Shown in pieces: positions 9,519 through 19,649 of a stretch of DNA of 64,000 nucleotides. Position numbers and translations under genes: made by a program. The notes under the pieces are model-generated. The model was not told the DNA's origin. It saw only the letters and a program-made list of their open reading frames with translations, and did no database searches. The stretch comes from Actinopolymorpha singaporensis (lineage in GTDB: Bacteria > Actinomycetota > Actinomycetes > Propionibacteriales > Actinopolymorphaceae): positions 3,335,981-3,399,980 of the forward strand of contig NZ_LT629732.1 of assembly GCF_900104745.1 (NCBI RefSeq), given 5' to 3'. Positions within the stretch are counted from its first letter, which is position 1, and each line of letters begins with the position of its first letter.

Positions 9519-10115
9519 CTAGTCGCGGACGATCGGGGCGCCCACCAGCTCACATCCCGCGGCCCGCATCGCCTCGACGGCGGCGCGGGTGGTGTCGGCG
9601 GCCACCCCGGCGGTGAGGTCGAGCAGCACGCGGGTGGAGATGCCCATCCTGGCCGCCTCGACCGCGGTCAGGTGTACGCAGTAGTCGGTCGTCAGCCCGG
9701 CGATGTCGATCTCGGTGACGTCGTGGTCGCGCAGCCAGTCGGCCAGCATGGCGCCGTTCTTGGCCCTGCCCTCGAAGCCGGAGTACGCCGCGGCGTACTC
9801 ACCCTTGTCGAAGACCGCGTCGAAGGGCTGCGGGTCGAGGTTGGGATGGAAGCCCGCGCCGTCGGTGCCGGCGACACAGTGCGGCGGCCAGGAGTCGCGG
9901 TAGTCCGGCCGCGCGGAAAAGTGCGCGCCGGGGTCGACGTGGTGGTCGCGAGTGGCCACGACATAGTCGTACGCCTTGTCCCGCTGGTCGGCCTCCTGCC
10001 AGGTGTGCAGGATCTCGCCGAGCTTGAACGCGATTTCCGCGCCGCCCTTCACGGCGAGGCTGCCGCCCTCGCAGAAGTCGTTCTGCACGTCCGCGACGAT
10101 CAGCGCACGGCTCAT
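9519..10115 (-). CDS. pncA: Nicotinamidase (isochorismatase fold)
   Basis: 198 residues, the usual length for PncA. It starts [20 protein letters not shown], where the Asp of VDVQNDF-type motifs is the first catalytic residue. DHHVDPGAHF supplies metal-binding Asp/His residues, and the nucleophile Cys lies in GLTTDYCVHLTAVEA. It hydrolyses nicotinamide to nicotinate. Its ATG overlaps the TGA of pncB (ATGA), so nicotinate passes to the enzyme encoded by the same operon. It is convergent with the molybdopterin dehydrogenase. Confidence 0.92.
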   Translation of the reverse strand: MSRALIVADVQNDFCEGGSLAVKGGAEIAFKLGEILHTWQEADQRDKAYDYVVATRDHHVDPGAHFSARPDYRDSWPPHCVAGTDGAGFHPNLDPQPFDAVFDKGEYAAAYSGFEGRAKNGAMLADWLRDHDVTEIDIAGLTTDYCVHLTAVEAARMGISTRVLLDLTAGVAADTTRAAVEAMRAAGCELVGAPIVRD

Positions 10116-11530
10116 CGTGCTCCTCCTTCGCCCCTGGTGTGCCCCGTCTGCTCGAGCTGCCCCGTGTGTCCCGCGTGCTCGCCGTCGTCGTACGTCGTCG
10201 GCAGCACCGGCTCCCCCCGCGACAGCTTCAACGCGGTCGGCGGCAGCTCCGCCCGGGACCGCAGGTGGCGCTCGCGGGCCGCGGCGATCGGCTCCCGGCC
10301 GACGATCTTCCCCTCGGTGACCAGCGGGACCAGCAACGGGCGGCAGCCGTCGACCGTGCACTCGGGGTGCGTGCCCACCACCTCGGCCACGGCGGTTCCG
10401 TCCTCCAACCGGCGGTGCGCCCACTTGCGCCCCTTGTGGGTGGGCTTCCCCGTGGACAGCTTGGCCACGCCCTCCATCGGCGAGTCGGGTTCGGTGCCGA
10501 CAGAGCGGGCGACCAGCTTGTAGACGAGTTCGGCCGTGGGATGGCCGCTGCCGACGACCAGGGCCGTGCCGACGCCGTACCGGTCGACCGGTGCGGCGAC
10601 CAGGCTGGCGATGGCGTACTCGTCCAGGTCGCCGCTGACCAGGATGCGGGTGTCGGTGGCGCCGAGCGCGTCGAGTTCGGCGCGTACGTCGTGGGCGAGG
10701 ACCGCGAGGTCACCGGAGTCGATCCGGACCGCGCCCAGGCCGGGACCGGCCACCTCGACCGCGGTCCGCACGGCCTCCCGGACGCCATAGGTGTCCACCA
10801 GCAGCGTGGTGCCCATGCCGAGGGCGGCGACCTGTGCGGCGAACGCCTCCTCCTCGGAGTCGTGCAGCAACGTGAACGCGTGGGCGCTGGTGCCCCCGGT
10901 CGGCAGGTCGTAACAGCGGCCGGCGGCGAGGTTGGAGGTGCTCGCGAACCCCGCGACGTAGGCCGCCCGGGCCGCCGCCACGGCCGCGCTCTCGTGTGTA
11001 CGCCGGGAACCCATCTCCACGATCGGGCGGCTCCCGGCGGCGGCGGTCATCCTGGACGCCGCCGAAGCGATCGCGCTGTCGTGGTTGTAGATGGAGAGGG
11101 CGAGCGTCTCCAGCAGGACCGCCTCGGCGAAGGTTCCCTCGACCACCAGGATAGGTGAGCCGGGGAAATAGCACTCGCCCTCGGCGTATCCCCACATGTT
11201 GCCGCGGAAGCGATAGTCGCGCAGCCAGTCGGCGGTGGCGTCGTCCACGATCCCCCGCCTGCGCAGGAAGGCGACCGTCTCCTCGTCGAAGCGGAACCGC
11301 TCCAGCGCGTCCAGGAGCCGGCCGGTGCCCGCGACCACGCCGTACCGGCGCCCGTGGGGCAGCCGGCGGGCGAAGACCTCGAACACGGCCCGCCGGTGCG
11401 CGGTGCCGTCTGCGAGCGCGGCGCGCAGCATCGTGAGTTCGTACTGGTCGGTGAGCAGTGCGGTGGTCGGCCCGGTGTCCGACCCGGTGGGCACTGCGGG
11501 GGAAAGGCCCATGGGCGCCGCGTCGTCCAT
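10112..11530 (-). CDS. pncB: Nicotinate phosphoribosyltransferase
   Basis: 472 residues from ATG 11530. Family marks: [18 protein letters not shown] near the start, [20 protein letters not shown], the [20 protein letters not shown] motif, SNLAAG, and the phosphate-binding IRIDSGDL followed by [10 protein letters not shown]. It makes nicotinate mononucleotide in the Preiss-Handler NAD salvage route. It is followed without a gap by pncA and is divergent from clpS, which is the common actinobacterial arrangement. A start a few codons further in is possible. Confidence 0.93.
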   Translation of the reverse strand: MDDAAPMGLSPAVPTGSDTGPTTALLTDQYELTMLRAALADGTAHRRAVFEVFARRLPHGRRYGVVAGTGRLLDALERFRFDEETVAFLRRRGIVDDATADWLRDYRFRGNMWGYAEGECYFPGSPILVVEGTFAEAVLLETLALSIYNHDSAIASAASRMTAAAGSRPIVEMGSRRTHESAAVAAARAAYVAGFASTSNLAAGRCYDLPTGGTSAHAFTLLHDSEEEAFAAQVAALGMGTTLLVDTYGVREAVRTAVEVAGPGLGAVRIDSGDLAVLAHDVRAELDALGATDTRILVSGDLDEYAIASLVAAPVDRYGVGTALVVGSGHPTAELVYKLVARSVGTEPDSPMEGVAKLSTGKPTHKGRKWAHRRLEDGTAVAEVVGTHPECTVDGCRPLLVPLVTEGKIVGREPIAAARERHLRSRAELPPTALKLSRGEPVLPTTYDDGEHAGHTGQLEQTGHTRGEGGAR

Positions 11531-11629
11531 GGGCCGCAGCCTAGCCCCGCCGCTCGTTCGATGGCGGAGTGCACGATTTTCGGGGGGTGCGTGCCGAACG
11601 GTCCTGCCGCCGGATGCCACGATGGGACC

Positions 11630-11953
11630 GTGAGCGGTACCGCACCCGTGGAGCTCGAGCGCCCCGATGTCGAAGACGTGGTCCTTCCGGACACGCCGTG
11701 GATCACGATCGTCTGGAACGACCCGATCAACCTGATGTCGTACGTCACCTACGTCTTCCAGACGTACTTCAACTACCCGCGCAAGAAGGCCGAGAAGCTC
11801 ATGATGGACGTCCACAAGCGCGGTAAGGCGGTCGTGTCCAGCGGTACGCGCGAGGAGATGGAACGCGACGTCGAGGCCATGCACTCCTACGGTCTGTGGG
11901 CCACGCTGGAGAAGAGCGGCAAGGGCGGCGACGGAAAGAGCGGGAACGCATGA
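11630..11953 (+). CDS. clpS: ClpS adaptor for ClpAP/ClpCP (N-end rule)
   Basis: 107 residues from GTG 11630. The core [21 protein letters not shown] is the ClpS signature, with the Asn-Asp pair that contacts the N-degron. [21 protein letters not shown] completes the fold. It delivers substrates with bulky N-terminal residues to the Clp protease. The stop overlaps the start of the DUF2017 gene (ATGA). The divergent pncB lies 100 bp upstream. Confidence 0.95.
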   Translation: MSGTAPVELERPDVEDVVLPDTPWITIVWNDPINLMSYVTYVFQTYFNYPRKKAEKLMMDVHKRGKAVVSSGTREEMERDVEAMHSYGLWATLEKSGKGGDGKSGNA

Positions 11954-12510
11954 CGAGTGGCTTCCGGTCCCGCCGCGGGGTGATCACCGCGACCCTCGCG
12001 GCCGAAGAGGCGCAGCTCGTCCGTGGGCTGATCGGCGAGCTGGTCGAGCTGGTGCGCAGCGAGACCCCGATCTCGGCCCCGCCGCCCGAGGACACCCTCG
12101 CGGCCCTCGTCGGGCACCTCGGTTCGACCGAGCCGCCGGAGGACGAGGTGCTCGCCCGGCTGTTCCCCTCCGCGTACGCCGACGACGAGGAGGCGGCCGG
12201 CGAATTCCGGCGGTTCACCGAGTACGGCCTGCGCGACGGCAAGGTGAAGAGCGCAGAGACCGTGCTCGAGTCGCTGGGCGACCCGGAGTACTCCGACCAG
12301 GTGACGGTCTCCCTGAACGCAGAGGAGGCGCAGTGCTGGCTGCGTACCCTCACCGACCTGCGGCTGGCCCTGGGCACCCGGCTCGGGGTGGAGGAGGACG
12401 ACGAGGACCGCTGGGCGTCGCTGCCGGAGGAGGACCGCCGGCGGCAGGTGTACGGCGTGTACGTCTGGCTCGGCTGGCTGCAGGAGTCCCTGGTCTCCGC
12501 CCTCTGGTGA
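11950..12510 (+). CDS. DUF2017 family protein
   Basis: 186 residues, helical and acidic. DUF2017 proteins follow clpS in most actinobacteria, and this one matches in position and pattern ([19 protein letters not shown] at the start, then [16 protein letters not shown]-like and [16 protein letters not shown] at the end). The function is not known. It is translationally coupled to clpS. Confidence 0.9.
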   Translation: MTSGFRSRRGVITATLAAEEAQLVRGLIGELVELVRSETPISAPPPEDTLAALVGHLGSTEPPEDEVLARLFPSAYADDEEAAGEFRRFTEYGLRDGKVKSAETVLESLGDPEYSDQVTVSLNAEEAQCWLRTLTDLRLALGTRLGVEEDDEDRWASLPEEDRRRQVYGVYVWLGWLQESLVSALW

Positions 12511-12574
12511 GCGGCCGGTGAGTGGCCGGGGTGACCGGCCCTGTGCTGACCGGCCGGGCCTGGCGAGCGCTGGG

Positions 12575-12580
12575 TAGGCT
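12575..12580 (+). promoter_or_regulatory. Candidate -10 box of leaderless mec transcript
   Basis: TAGGCT ends 7 nt before the GTG of the JAMM protease gene. No Shine-Dalgarno site lies between them. The spacing fits transcription starting at or next to the start codon. Confidence 0.5.
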
Positions 12581-12587
12581 CGGGCCC

Positions 12588-13043
12588 GTGCTCACGATCG
12601 ATCAGGCGACGCGCGACGCGATCGTCGCCCACGCGCGCGCCGACCACCCCGACGAGGCCTGCGGCATCGTCGCCGGGCCGATCGGTTCCGACCGGCCCGA
12701 GCGCCATGTCGCGATGACCAACGCCGAACGTTCCCCGACGTTCTTCCAGTTCGACTCCCAGGAGCAGTTCCGGGTCTGGCGGGACATGGACGACCGGGAC
12801 GAGGAACCGGTGGTGATCTACCACTCGCACACCGCCACCGAGGCCTATCCGTCCCGTACGGACATCGGCTACGCCGCGGAGCCGCAGGCCCACTACGTGC
12901 TGGTCTCGACCCGGGAGTGCGGGTCGGAGGAGGGCCCGGTGGAGTTCCGGTCGTTCCGGATCCTGGACGGAGAGGTCACCGAGGAGGAGGTTCGAGTGGT
13001 TCCGGCGTACGACCGTGACCCCGAGCCCGACCCCACCGCCTGA
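12588..13043 (+). CDS. mec: Mec-type JAMM (M67) protease for CysO-cysteine
   Basis: 151 residues from GTG 12588. It carries the zinc metalloprotease JAMM motif: an upstream Glu, then HSHTATEAYPSRTDIGYA giving the H-x-H-x(n)-S-x2-D arrangement. In Mycobacterium tuberculosis the orthologue Mec (Rv1334) cuts cysteine from the C-terminus of the sulfur carrier CysO. The following cysO and cysM complete that pathway, so the role is well supported by context. Confidence 0.9.
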   Translation: MLTIDQATRDAIVAHARADHPDEACGIVAGPIGSDRPERHVAMTNAERSPTFFQFDSQEQFRVWRDMDDRDEEPVVIYHSHTATEAYPSRTDIGYAAEPQAHYVLVSTRECGSEEGPVEFRSFRILDGEVTEEEVRVVPAYDRDPEPDPTA

Positions 13044-13118
13044 GTCCGGTTCAGGACAGCTGGCCCCGGATGTCCCCGCTGGGTGAAACCGGGAGGCTCC
13101 GCCGTACGAGCAGGCCCG

Positions 13119-13124
13119 TAAGCT
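13119..13124 (+). promoter_or_regulatory. Candidate -10 box before leader ORF and cysO
   Basis: TAAGCT ends 7 nt before a GTG at 13132, the same spacing as at mec (12575) and murI (14942). It would place the transcript start at the 20-codon leader ORF, leaving a long leader before cysO. Confidence 0.45.
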
Positions 13125-13131
13125 GAGCGGC

Positions 13132-13194
13132 GTGGAGCTCTTCCTGCTCGCCCACTCGGCGCCGGCGCTGGTCTACGACTGTTCGCCCGCCTGA
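13132..13194 (+). CDS. Possible 20-aa leader peptide upstream of cysO
   Basis: GTG to TGA frame encoding a 20-residue peptide with one Cys, encoded by TGT near its end (residues VYDCSPA close it). It lies between mec and cysO behind its own -10-like box. Downstream, cgcgcgt at 13204-13210 can pair with 13254-13260, and gctccc at 13213-13218 with 13265-13270. These two pairings cross, so they exclude each other or form a pseudoknot. This resembles cysteine-sensing attenuators, but the peptide belongs to no family I recognise. Confidence 0.35.
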   Translation: MELFLLAHSAPALVYDCSPA

Positions 13195-13320
13195 GCCTCC
13201 CCGCGCGCGTCCGCTCCCTCTGCCCTCGGTGGTCCCGAGGAATCTCCGCGCCGACGCGCGTGTTGGGAGCAGTGCCAGCCAGACCCTCGCGACGAGACAC
13301 GACCGAAGGAGCACGTACCG

Positions 13321-14557
<1,237 letters not shown>

Positions 14558-14954
14558 CTTCGGGCGCGACTTCGGATGCGGCCTGATGCCGATGCGCGTT
14601 CGGGCGGAGAAAGCCGAGATTGCCCGAATCCGCCTGCAACCCCGCACCGCCCTCGCGGGTCTGCCACATGACGCGCCCGGGACGGCGACTACGGGGAAAC
14701 CCGGGGGCGCCGAGCACAGGAGGCCAGGGGTGGAGTGCGCAGGCAGGACCGGCGGGGGGCCGGACCAGCCGGCGTGACGGTGCTCGGTGGCGCCGATGGT
14801 GGGGTGCTGGGTGGTGTGTTCGGCACCGGGGTGCGGTCTCGTGCGAGCGAGCCGAACCCCGGTGCCGGGCACATCCGTAGTCACGTGGGTACTCACGTCA
14901 CACCTCCGGTCACTCAGCGAACGCCTGTCGGCCTCGCCCCGTAGGCTGACGGCC
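14558..14954. other. Intergenic region cysM-murI with hairpin
   Basis: No convincing gene is seen; M. tuberculosis has a rhomboid gene here, which is absent. The sequence ggcaccggggt at 14822-14832 pairs perfectly with 14856-14866 (11-bp stem, 23-nt loop), a plausible T-less terminator for the cysO-cysM transcript. The murI promoter lies at the right end. Confidence 0.5.
14942..14947 (+). promoter_or_regulatory. Candidate -10 box of leaderless murI
   Basis: TAGGCT ends 7 nt before GTG 14955, with no ribosome binding site between them. It is identical in sequence and spacing to the box at mec. Confidence 0.5.
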
Positions 14955-15749
14955 GTGTCAGATGCGCCGATCGGGATCTTCGACTCCGGGTTCGGTGGGC
15001 TCACCGTTGCCCGCGCCCTGCTCGACCAGCTCCCGCACGAACCCGTTCTCTATCTCGCCGACACCGCGCGATACCCCTACGGCCAGAAGAGCATCGCCGA
15101 CGTACGCAAGTACGCGCTGGAGTGCCTGGACCACCTCGTCGACCAGGGCGTCAAGCTGCTCGTCATCGCCTGCAACTCCGCCAGCGCCGCCGTGCTCCGC
15201 GACGCCCGCGAGCGATACTCCGTTCCCGTGGTCGAGGTGATCTTCCCGGCGGCCCGGCGGGCCGTGGCCGCCACCCGGTCCGGCGAGGTGGGGGTGATCT
15301 GCACGCGGGCGACCGCGACGTCGCTGGCCTACGACGACGCGTTCGCGGCGGCCCCGCACATCAACCTGCACACGCAGGCGTGCCCGCGGTTCGTGGAGTT
15401 CGTCGAGCGCGGGCTCACGGCCGGCCCGGAGCTGCTGGCGGTGGCGCACGAATACCTCGACCCGCTGACCAAGGCCGGGATCGACACCCTCGTCCTCGGC
15501 TGCACGCACTATCCCCTGCTCACGGGTGTCATTTCCTACGTCATGGGACCGGAGGTCACGCTGGTGTCCAGCGCGGAGGAGACCGCGAAGGACGTCTACG
15601 CCCGGCTGGTGCGCGACGGAGGCGAGCGCAGCCCGGCGCTGGCGCCGCCGCGGCACCGGTTCCTCACCACCGGCGACCCGGACGCCTTCATGCAGATCGG
15701 GGGGCGGTTCCTGGGACCGGAGATCACGTTCGTGGAGGAGATGGCGTGA
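14955..15749 (+). CDS. murI: Glutamate racemase
   Basis: 264 residues. The two catalytic cysteines are seen in [10 protein letters not shown] and [23 protein letters not shown] and [11 protein letters not shown] are standard family motifs. It makes D-glutamate for peptidoglycan. The stop overlaps the GTG of the following metallo-hydrolase (GTGA), as is usual in actinobacteria. Confidence 0.96.
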   Translation: MSDAPIGIFDSGFGGLTVARALLDQLPHEPVLYLADTARYPYGQKSIADVRKYALECLDHLVDQGVKLLVIACNSASAAVLRDARERYSVPVVEVIFPAARRAVAATRSGEVGVICTRATATSLAYDDAFAAAPHINLHTQACPRFVEFVERGLTAGPELLAVAHEYLDPLTKAGIDTLVLGCTHYPLLTGVISYVMGPEVTLVSSAEETAKDVYARLVRDGGERSPALAPPRHRFLTTGDPDAFMQIGGRFLGPEITFVEEMA

Positions 15750-16507
15750 GGCTCACCGTTCTGGGGTGTTCGGGGTCGTTTCCCGGGCCGGGTTCGCCCG
15801 CGTCCGGCTACCTCGTGGAGGCGCCGTACGAGGGGCGTACGTTCCGGCTCGTCCTGGACCTGGGCAACGGCGCGTTCGGTGCGCTGCAGCGGTACGTCCC
15901 CGACTACGACGTGGACGCGGTAGGGGTGACGCACCTGCATCCCGACCACTGCGTCGACCTGTGTTCCTACTACGTCGCGTCCCGCTACCACCCGCGTGGC
16001 CGGCGTGGCCGGGTGCCGGTCTACGGCCCGTTCGGCACCGCCGACCGGCTGGCCGCGATGTACGGCATGCCGCTGGAGCCGGGCATGCGGGAGGTCTTCG
16101 ACTTCCGCGCCTGGGTGGACGTCGATCCGACCAAGATCGGGCCGTTCTTGGTGTCGGTCGCGCCGGCGCGGCACCCGGTCGAGGCGTACGCCGTGCGGCT
16201 GGACCACGACGGCCGGTCACTGGTCTACACCGGCGACACCGGGCCCAATCCCGAGCTCGCCGAGCTGGCCACGGGCACGGACCTGCTCCTCAGCGAGGCG
16301 ACGTTCCAGCACGGTGCGGACAATCCGCCCGACCTGCACCTCACCGGGCGGCAGGCGGGGGAGTACGCCCAGGCGGCCGGTGCGGGGCGGCTGGTGGTGA
16401 CCCACGTTCCGCCGTGGTACGACGGTCAGCGGATGCTCGCGGACGCCCGCGCCGCCTACTCCGGCCCGCTGGAGCTGGCCAGACCCGGTGCGGTGTACGA
16501 CATCTGA
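15746..16507 (+). CDS. MBL-fold metallo-hydrolase
   Basis: 253 residues. The metallo-beta-lactamase motif [11 protein letters not shown] (HxHxDH) is present, plus later [11 protein letters not shown] (metal Asp) and [10 protein letters not shown]. Close relatives sit between murI and rph in many actinobacteria and are annotated as RNase Z-like or cyclic-nucleotide-degrading proteins without proof. It starts with GTG overlapping the murI stop. Confidence 0.88.
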   Translation: MRLTVLGCSGSFPGPGSPASGYLVEAPYEGRTFRLVLDLGNGAFGALQRYVPDYDVDAVGVTHLHPDHCVDLCSYYVASRYHPRGRRGRVPVYGPFGTADRLAAMYGMPLEPGMREVFDFRAWVDVDPTKIGPFLVSVAPARHPVEAYAVRLDHDGRSLVYTGDTGPNPELAELATGTDLLLSEATFQHGADNPPDLHLTGRQAGEYAQAAGAGRLVVTHVPPWYDGQRMLADARAAYSGPLELARPGAVYDI

Positions 16508-16594
16508 GGTGGCAACCGCCGTCGTCCGGCCGTCGTCCGGGCGACACCGGGAGGCCGCCGCATCTCGGCTGCGATGCCTGTCGGCGCGGATCGG

Positions 16595-16600
16595 TATGGT
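16595..16600 (+). promoter_or_regulatory. Candidate -10 box of rph
   Basis: TATGGT ends 6 nt before ATG 16607, with no clear ribosome binding site. Another probable leaderless start. Confidence 0.4.
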
Positions 16601-16606
16601 CGGCGC

Positions 16607-17359
16607 ATGACGAGCATGACGAGAGTGGACGGCCGGTCCGCCGAGCAGTTGCGACCGGTCTCGATCACCCGGGGCTGGCTCGACCACGCCGAGGGCTCGG
16701 TCCTGGTCGAGTTCGGGCGCACCAGGGTGCTGTGCGCGGCCAGCGTGACCGAGGGCGTGCCCCGCTGGCGGCGCGACTCCGGCGAGGGCTGGGTGACCGC
16801 CGAATACGCCATGCTTCCCCGCTCGACCAACACCCGCAGCGCGCGCGAGTCGGTCAAGGGCAAGATCGGCGGCCGGACGATGGAGATCTCCCGCCTGGTC
16901 GGGCGTTCCCTGCGGGCCGTGATCGACCACGCCGCCCTGGGTGAAAACACCATCGTGCTCGACTGCGACGTGCTGCAGGCCGACGGCGGCACCCGCACCG
17001 CCGCGATCACCGGCGCCTACGTCGCTCTGGTCGACGCCGTGCGGCACCTGGAGCGAAAGGGCGCGCTGAAGGGGCGTGCGCTGATCGACTCGGTGAGCGC
17101 GGTGTCGGTCGGCGTGGTGGGCGGTGTGCCGATGCTCGACCTGTGTTACGAGGAGGACGTGCGCGCCGACACCGACATGAACGTCGTGATGACCGGCGAC
17201 GGGCGCTACGTCGAGGTGCAGGGCACCGCCGAGCGGGAGCCGTTCGACCGCAAGCTGCTCGACGGGCTGCTCGAGCTGTCCGCGGTCGGGTGTGCCGAAC
17301 TCGCCCGCGCCCAGTCGGAGGCCCTCGCCGTCGACCTGCCGACCGGCTCGGCACGGTAG
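16607..17359 (+). CDS. rph: Ribonuclease PH
   Basis: 250 residues. [20 protein letters not shown] at the start, [20 protein letters not shown], the conserved GRSLRAVID and [20 protein letters not shown] all match RNase PH, a phosphorolytic exonuclease that trims tRNA 3' ends. An internal ATG at 16616 is an alternative start. Only 4 bp separate its stop from the rdgB start. Confidence 0.96.
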   Translation: MTSMTRVDGRSAEQLRPVSITRGWLDHAEGSVLVEFGRTRVLCAASVTEGVPRWRRDSGEGWVTAEYAMLPRSTNTRSARESVKGKIGGRTMEISRLVGRSLRAVIDHAALGENTIVLDCDVLQADGGTRTAAITGAYVALVDAVRHLERKGALKGRALIDSVSAVSVGVVGGVPMLDLCYEEDVRADTDMNVVMTGDGRYVEVQGTAEREPFDRKLLDGLLELSAVGCAELARAQSEALAVDLPTGSAR

Positions 17360-17363
17360 GGCG

Positions 17364-18005
17364 GTGACGGCGATGGGGACGGGCGTGCGGCGACGGATCG
17401 TGCTGGCCACGCACAACCGCAAGAAGCTGGCCGAGCTCGACCGGATCCTGCGCCCCCAGCTACCCGACGTCGAGGTGCTCAGCCTCGACGACGTGACCCC
17501 CTACGACGAGCCCGCCGAGACCGAATCCACCTTCGCCGGCAACGCGTTGCTGAAGGCCCGGGCGGCGTTCGCCCACTCGGGGTTGCCCGCGGTCGCCGAC
17601 GACAGCGGCCTGTGCGTCGACGCACTGAACGGCATGCCGGGCGTGCTGTCGGCACGCTGGTCGGGTGTGGACAAGGACGACGCGCGCAACAACGCGCTGC
17701 TGCTGGCGCAGCTGGCGGACGTGCCCGCGCAGCGCCGGGGCGCGGCGTTCGTCGCCTGCGTGGCGCTGGTTCTGCCCGGCGGTCAGGAACACGTGGTGGA
17801 GGGACGGGTCATGGGCACCGTGGCCACCGAACCGCGCGCCGACGGCGGGTTCGGATACGACCCGCTCTTCGTGCCGGAGGGCGGCACCCGCACGTTCGCG
17901 CAGATGTCGGCGGAGGAGAAGGACGCGGTGAGCCACCGCGGCCGGGCGCTGCGCGAGCTGGTTCCGTTGCTCGCGGTTCACCTACCCGACCCGGCCGGGG
18001 CGTAG
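17364..18005 (+). CDS. rdgB: dITP/XTP pyrophosphatase (RdgB/HAM1)
   Basis: 213 residues. IVLATHNRKKLAELDRIL, ESTFAGNALLKARAAF, VADDSGLCVDALNGMPGVLSARWSG and GGFGYDPLFVPEG are the HAM1 family motifs. It hydrolyses non-canonical purine nucleoside triphosphates. The start is either GTG 17364 or ATG 17373. It is coupled to rph, as in most actinobacteria. Confidence 0.94.
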   Translation: MTAMGTGVRRRIVLATHNRKKLAELDRILRPQLPDVEVLSLDDVTPYDEPAETESTFAGNALLKARAAFAHSGLPAVADDSGLCVDALNGMPGVLSARWSGVDKDDARNNALLLAQLADVPAQRRGAAFVACVALVLPGGQEHVVEGRVMGTVATEPRADGGFGYDPLFVPEGGTRTFAQMSAEEKDAVSHRGRALRELVPLLAVHLPDPAGA

Positions 18006-18043
18006 CCCAGCCTGCCGGCGCATAACTCAATCTGCGGGGGCGG

Positions 18044-18760
18044 TCAGGCACGTCCCGCACGGTCGAGGCCCGCCCGGATGCGGAGCAGGATCCACAGCGC
18101 CTCCACACCGTCCCGCCAGGTGAGCTTCTTGCCCTCGGCGCGGCTGCGCGCGGTGTAGGAGATCGGCACCTCGTAGGGCCGGTAGCCGGCGCGCAGCAGC
18201 TTGCCGGTCACCTCGGCCTCCATGCCGAAGCCCGCGGAGCGGACGCCGAGCCGTCGGTAGAGGTCCAGCGGCATCAGCTTGAAGCAGGTCTCCAGGTCGC
18301 GGATGTAGCAGTTGAACAACACGTTCGCGAACGTCGTCACGGCCCGGTTGCCGAGCACGAACCAGAACGAGAAGGACGTGTGGCTGCTGAACGTCCGCGT
18401 ACCGTAGACGACCTCGGCCTCCCCGTCGATCACCGGGCGCAGCAGCCTCGGGATGTCGTCCGGGTCGTACTCCAGGTCGGCGTCGCAGATCGTCAGGTGC
18501 GTCCCGGAGGCGATCCTCGCCGCGGTGGCGATGGCCGCGCCCTTGCCGCGGTTCACCTCGTGGCGGTGGATCACCACCCGTGGATCGTCCACGGCGGCGA
18601 GCAGGTCGGCGGTGCCGTCGGTGCTGCCGTCGTCGACCACGACGACCTCGACGTCACAGGGGTAGTCGACGTCGAGGATCCGCTTGCGGACCAGGTCGAA
18701 CGTCGCCACCTCGTTGTACACGGGGACGAGGATCGAGAGCTTCACTGGGGCTTTCTCCAC
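18044..18760 (-). CDS. Family 2 glycosyltransferase, polyprenol-phosphate type
   Basis: 238 residues. GT-A fold: LSILVPVYNEVATFDLV, VVVVDDGSTDGTADLL (nucleotide binding), RGKGAAIATAARIASGTHLTICDADLEYDPDD (metal-binding DxD region) and, near the end, ARSRAEGKKLTWRDGVEALW. It resembles dolichol/polyprenol-phosphate mannosyl- or glucosyltransferases. No C-terminal membrane anchor is seen. Sugar donor unknown. Confidence 0.85.
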   Translation of the reverse strand: MEKAPVKLSILVPVYNEVATFDLVRKRILDVDYPCDVEVVVVDDGSTDGTADLLAAVDDPRVVIHRHEVNRGKGAAIATAARIASGTHLTICDADLEYDPDDIPRLLRPVIDGEAEVVYGTRTFSSHTSFSFWFVLGNRAVTTFANVLFNCYIRDLETCFKLMPLDLYRRLGVRSAGFGMEAEVTGKLLRAGYRPYEVPISYTARSRAEGKKLTWRDGVEALWILLRIRAGLDRAGRA

Positions 18761-18905
18761 GCGAGCCAGGGCCGTGCACGCACGGGAGTACCAACGGCAG
18801 TACGGACGGCGTTCACAGCGGGTACGACGGACACGACGAGTACGGCGAGGTGTGGCAGGAACCGGTTACGACGGCGAAGCGTTCGCGGGAGACCGTGCCT
18901 GCTGG

Positions 18906-18987
18906 TGCGAGAGAAGGGACTCGAACCCTCACGCCCATGGGCACCGGATCCTAAGTCCGGCGCGTCTGCCAATTCCGCCACTCTCGC
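18906..18987 (-). tRNA. tRNA-Leu (anticodon TAG)
   Basis: 82 nt on the minus strand with a 7-bp acceptor stem (GCGAGAG with CTCTCGC), a type II variable arm, a TTCGAGTCC T-loop and a TAG anticodon. The CCA end is encoded next to it (18903-18905). Confidence 0.95.
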
Positions 18988-19047
18988 CTGCCGGTCCACC
19001 CGCGGCGGCCCAGTCTACGGGCCGGCCACGGGTGAGCCGGGTAGGCC

Positions 19048-19521
19048 TCACACGCCGAGTTCGCGGCGCAGTCGCGCGACGTGGCCGGACGCCTTCACGG
19101 CGTACTGCGCGATCTCGATCCGGCCCTCCTCGTCGACCACGAACGTCGAGCGGATCACGCCTGTCACGGTGCGGCCGTAGGACTGCTTCTCGCCGTACGC
19201 TCCCCACGCCTGCAGCATGGACTTGTCCGGGTCGGACAACAGCGGGAACGTCAGGCCCTCCTTCGCCACGAACTTCGCCAGCTTGGCCGGGGAGTCCGGG
19301 GAGACCCCGAGCACGGTGTAGCCGGCGGCCGCGAGCGACTGCAGCGAATCGCGGAAGTCGCAGGCCTGGGTGGTGCAGCCGGGGGTCATCGCGGCCGGAT
19401 AGACGTACACGATCACCTTCTGCCCGCGAAGGCCGGACAAGGTGACCGGCTTGCCGTCGGCGTCGTCGAGGGTGAAGTCGGGTGCGGTGTCGCCGGGGTT
19501 GAGTCGGGGGGTAGGTGCCAC
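19048..19521 (-). CDS. bcp: Peroxiredoxin, BCP/PrxQ type
   Basis: 157 residues. The peroxidatic Cys is in YPAAMTPGCTTQACDFRDSL, with a second Cys five residues on, the atypical two-Cys arrangement of the BCP group. LNPGDTAPDFTLDDADGKPV and GVSPDSPAKLAKF are typical. It is a thioredoxin-dependent cytoplasmic hydroperoxide reductase. Confidence 0.93.
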   Translation of the reverse strand: MAPTPRLNPGDTAPDFTLDDADGKPVTLSGLRGQKVIVYVYPAAMTPGCTTQACDFRDSLQSLAAAGYTVLGVSPDSPAKLAKFVAKEGLTFPLLSDPDKSMLQAWGAYGEKQSYGRTVTGVIRSTFVVDEEGRIEIAQYAVKASGHVARLRRELGV

Positions 19522-19562
19522 TGGTCCTCCTGTCGGCGTACGGATCGACCCGCCGGGGCTAG

Positions 19563-19579
19563 TTGCAAGTCATTCGCAT
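19563..19579. promoter_or_regulatory. Nur-like (nickel regulator) operator upstream of cbiM
   Basis: TTGCAA-N5-TCGCAT, close to the actinobacterial Nur box TTGCAA-N5-TTGCAA. It is followed by a possible -10, TAAGAAT, at 19581-19587, and lies 70 bp before cbiM. A Zur- or Fur-family site is the alternative. Confidence 0.45.
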
Positions 19580-19649
19580 GTAAGAATACGAGGCGCAACG
19601 CGGGGCCGGCAGGTTGCCTCATCATCCCTCAGCCGCGAGGAGGATCCCG

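Noticed and set aside
6641-9553. A 970-codon minus-strand frame
   Set aside because: It is a complete shadow of the molybdopterin dehydrogenase, rich in Arg, Gly and His as such shadows are.
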